A stretch of DNA of 64,000 nucleotides from Streptomyces atroolivaceus (GTDB lineage: Bacteria; Actinomycetota; Actinomycetes; Streptomycetales; Streptomycetaceae), in contig NZ_JNXG01000001.1 in NCBI RefSeq assembly GCF_000717025.1, positions 620,001 through 684,000 of the forward strand. Direction: 5' to 3'. A model generated the notes under the pieces. The model saw only the letters and a list, made by a program, of their open reading frames with translations, had not been told where the DNA came from and ran no database searches. The translations under genes were made by a program, and so were the position numbers. This document shows, in pieces, positions 63,155 through 64,000 of the stretch (the stretch's first letter is position 1; each line of letters starts with the position of its first letter).

Positions 63155-64000
63155 CTACGCCGGGGCCACGAGAAGCGGACGGGCCCGTTCCCGTAGCTCG
63201 GCCACGCGGGGCTCGTCCCCGTACGGCTCCAGGCGGTGCAGCAGGTCGCGCACGTACTCGGTGGTGCGCGCCGAGGAGATGCGTCCCGCCACCTCCACCG
63301 CCCGCGTCCCCGCCGCGCAGGCCGCGTCGAGATTGCCCGATTCCAGCTCGGCGACCGCGGAGACGACGAGCCGCAGCCCGTGGGAGCGGACGAACTCGTC
63401 GGTCGGTTTCGACAGCGCCTGCTCCGTGAAGCGCCGCACCTGGCGGGGAGCCTTCAGATCGCGGTAGCACTCCGCGGCGTCCGCGGCGAACCGGTCGTAC
63501 GAGTAGAACCCGAGCCACGCCGGGTCGGAGTCGCCGGCCCGGGAGCGCTCCAGCCAGCTCTCGGCGGCACGGAGTGCGGCCCCCGCGGCCGGTGCGTCGC
63601 CGGCCTTGGCATGGGCCCGCGCCTCCACGAGCCGGAAGAAGCTCATGGTCCGCGCGGTGGCGAGGCCGCGATTGCGTTCGACCGCCGCCTGCGCGAGGTC
63701 CACGCCCTCGTCGGCGAAGCCCCGGTAGGTCGCCTGCAGGGACATCGACGCCAGCACGTAACCGCCCAGCGGCACGTCGGCGGCGGCGCGGGCCAGGCGC
63801 AGCGCCTGGATGTAGTAGCGCTGGGCCGCTTCCTGCTGGCCGGTGTCGAAGGCCATCCACCCGGCCAGCCGGGTCAGCTCGGCGGAGGCCCCGAAGAGCG
63901 CCCTGCCCACCTCGTCGCTGTACGAGCCCAGCAGAAGCGGTGCCGCGTCGACCCGTAAGCACTCCGGGACCATGGAGGAGCGCCAGTCGCCTCCGCCGTA
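63155..64000 (-). CDS. C-terminal part of a TPR-containing developmental-type regulator (truncated by window edge)
   Basis: The frame is open to the window end ([15 protein letters not shown] continues through 64000), so the N-terminus, where relatives carry an XRE helix-turn-helix, is missing. The visible 281 residues are helical repeats: [60 protein letters not shown] and so on, a TPR-like array. Such proteins in Streptomyces include regulators linked to sporulation (NsdA-like/sporulation-associated). The exact member cannot be named from this half. Confidence 0.8.
   Translation of the reverse strand, partial: YGGGDWRSSMVPECLRVDAAPLLLGSYSDEVGRALFGASAELTRLAGWMAFDTGQQEAAQRYYIQALRLARAAADVPLGGYVLASMSLQATYRGFADEGVDLAQAAVERNRGLATARTMSFFRLVEARAHAKAGDAPAAGAALRAAESWLERSRAGDSDPAWLGFYSYDRFAADAAECYRDLKAPRQVRRFTEQALSKPTDEFVRSHGLRLVVSAVAELESGNLDAACAAGTRAVEVAGRISSARTTEYVRDLLHRLEPYGDEPRVAELRERARPLLVAPA

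Overview
This is high-GC DNA with dense, mostly shadow-free operons, GTG/ATGA start-stop overlaps, Lsr2, BldC, valine dehydrogenase and a c-di-AMP (ydaO-type) riboswitch. Together they point to the core chromosome of a Streptomyces species or a close relative. The order dnaX - purD - purC - lsr2 - purSQL - purF - purM - DUF3073 - vdh - bldC is, from memory, the order in Streptomyces coelicolor.

Layout. (1) 1-24.2 kb is a purine-biosynthesis neighbourhood. purD, purC, purS-purQ-purL, purF and purM are spread among unrelated genes: the end of dnaX, a degenerate M48-like membrane protein, a dimethylformamidase-like enzyme, a DesK/DesR-type two-component system, three glycine tRNAs, lsr2, an ArsR-M23 peptidase pair, a META lipoprotein and an exported sulfatase. 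Upstream of the sulfatase lies a 30-codon leader peptide of the actinobacterial sulfur-gene type, with its own leaderless promoter. (2) 24.3-29 kb holds DUF3073, vdh, an unknown gene, bldC with a long leader, and a DUF6274-type protein. (3) 29-35.3 kb holds the HrpA helicase, a DsbA-like/CcdA redox pair and a run of tRNAs (Asp, then Phe-Asp-Glu). (4) 35.4-43.2 kb holds a membrane metallophosphoesterase, a divergent overlapping operon of a minimal zincin and two CrcB fluoride channels, a lipoprotein, a DEAD-box helicase with an RGG-like repeat tail, and an amino-acid permease broken by a one-base frameshift. (5) 43.2-47.2 kb starts at tRNA-Lys and looks accessory: a minus-strand micro-operon of four small proteins (two with Cys-pair motifs) faces an XRE regulator and an HD hydrolase, followed by a small anchored protein. 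(6) 47.4-54.9 kb holds an NmrA-type oxidoreductase, a MarR/MFS drug-efflux pair, an orphan sugar-binding lipoprotein, small unknown proteins and a berberine-bridge-type flavoprotein. (7) 55.1-64 kb holds initiator tRNA, a SpoIIE-type phosphatase, a riboswitch-controlled M23 peptidase, an aldo/keto reductase, a PrsW protease, TrmB, LhgO and the end of a TPR regulator.

How the genes work together. The pur genes supply most steps from phosphoribosylamine to SAICAR (PurF, PurD, PurSQL, PurM, PurC; PurE/K, PurN and PurB are not in the window). PurS, PurQ and PurL form the three-part FGAM synthase and are translationally coupled. BldC, Lsr2, the c-di-AMP riboswitch and the final TPR regulator tie the region to development and envelope control. 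Nearly every transcription unit ends in a long GC hairpin, several with a TTCG loop. These are listed where the stem is clear.

The strongest candidates for new biology are the sulfatase leader peptide (20933-21025), the small-protein/XRE/HD locus (43.4-47.2 kb), the ArsR-M23 unit with its TTACGTAA operator, and the hexanucleotide microsatellite upstream of the sensor kinase.
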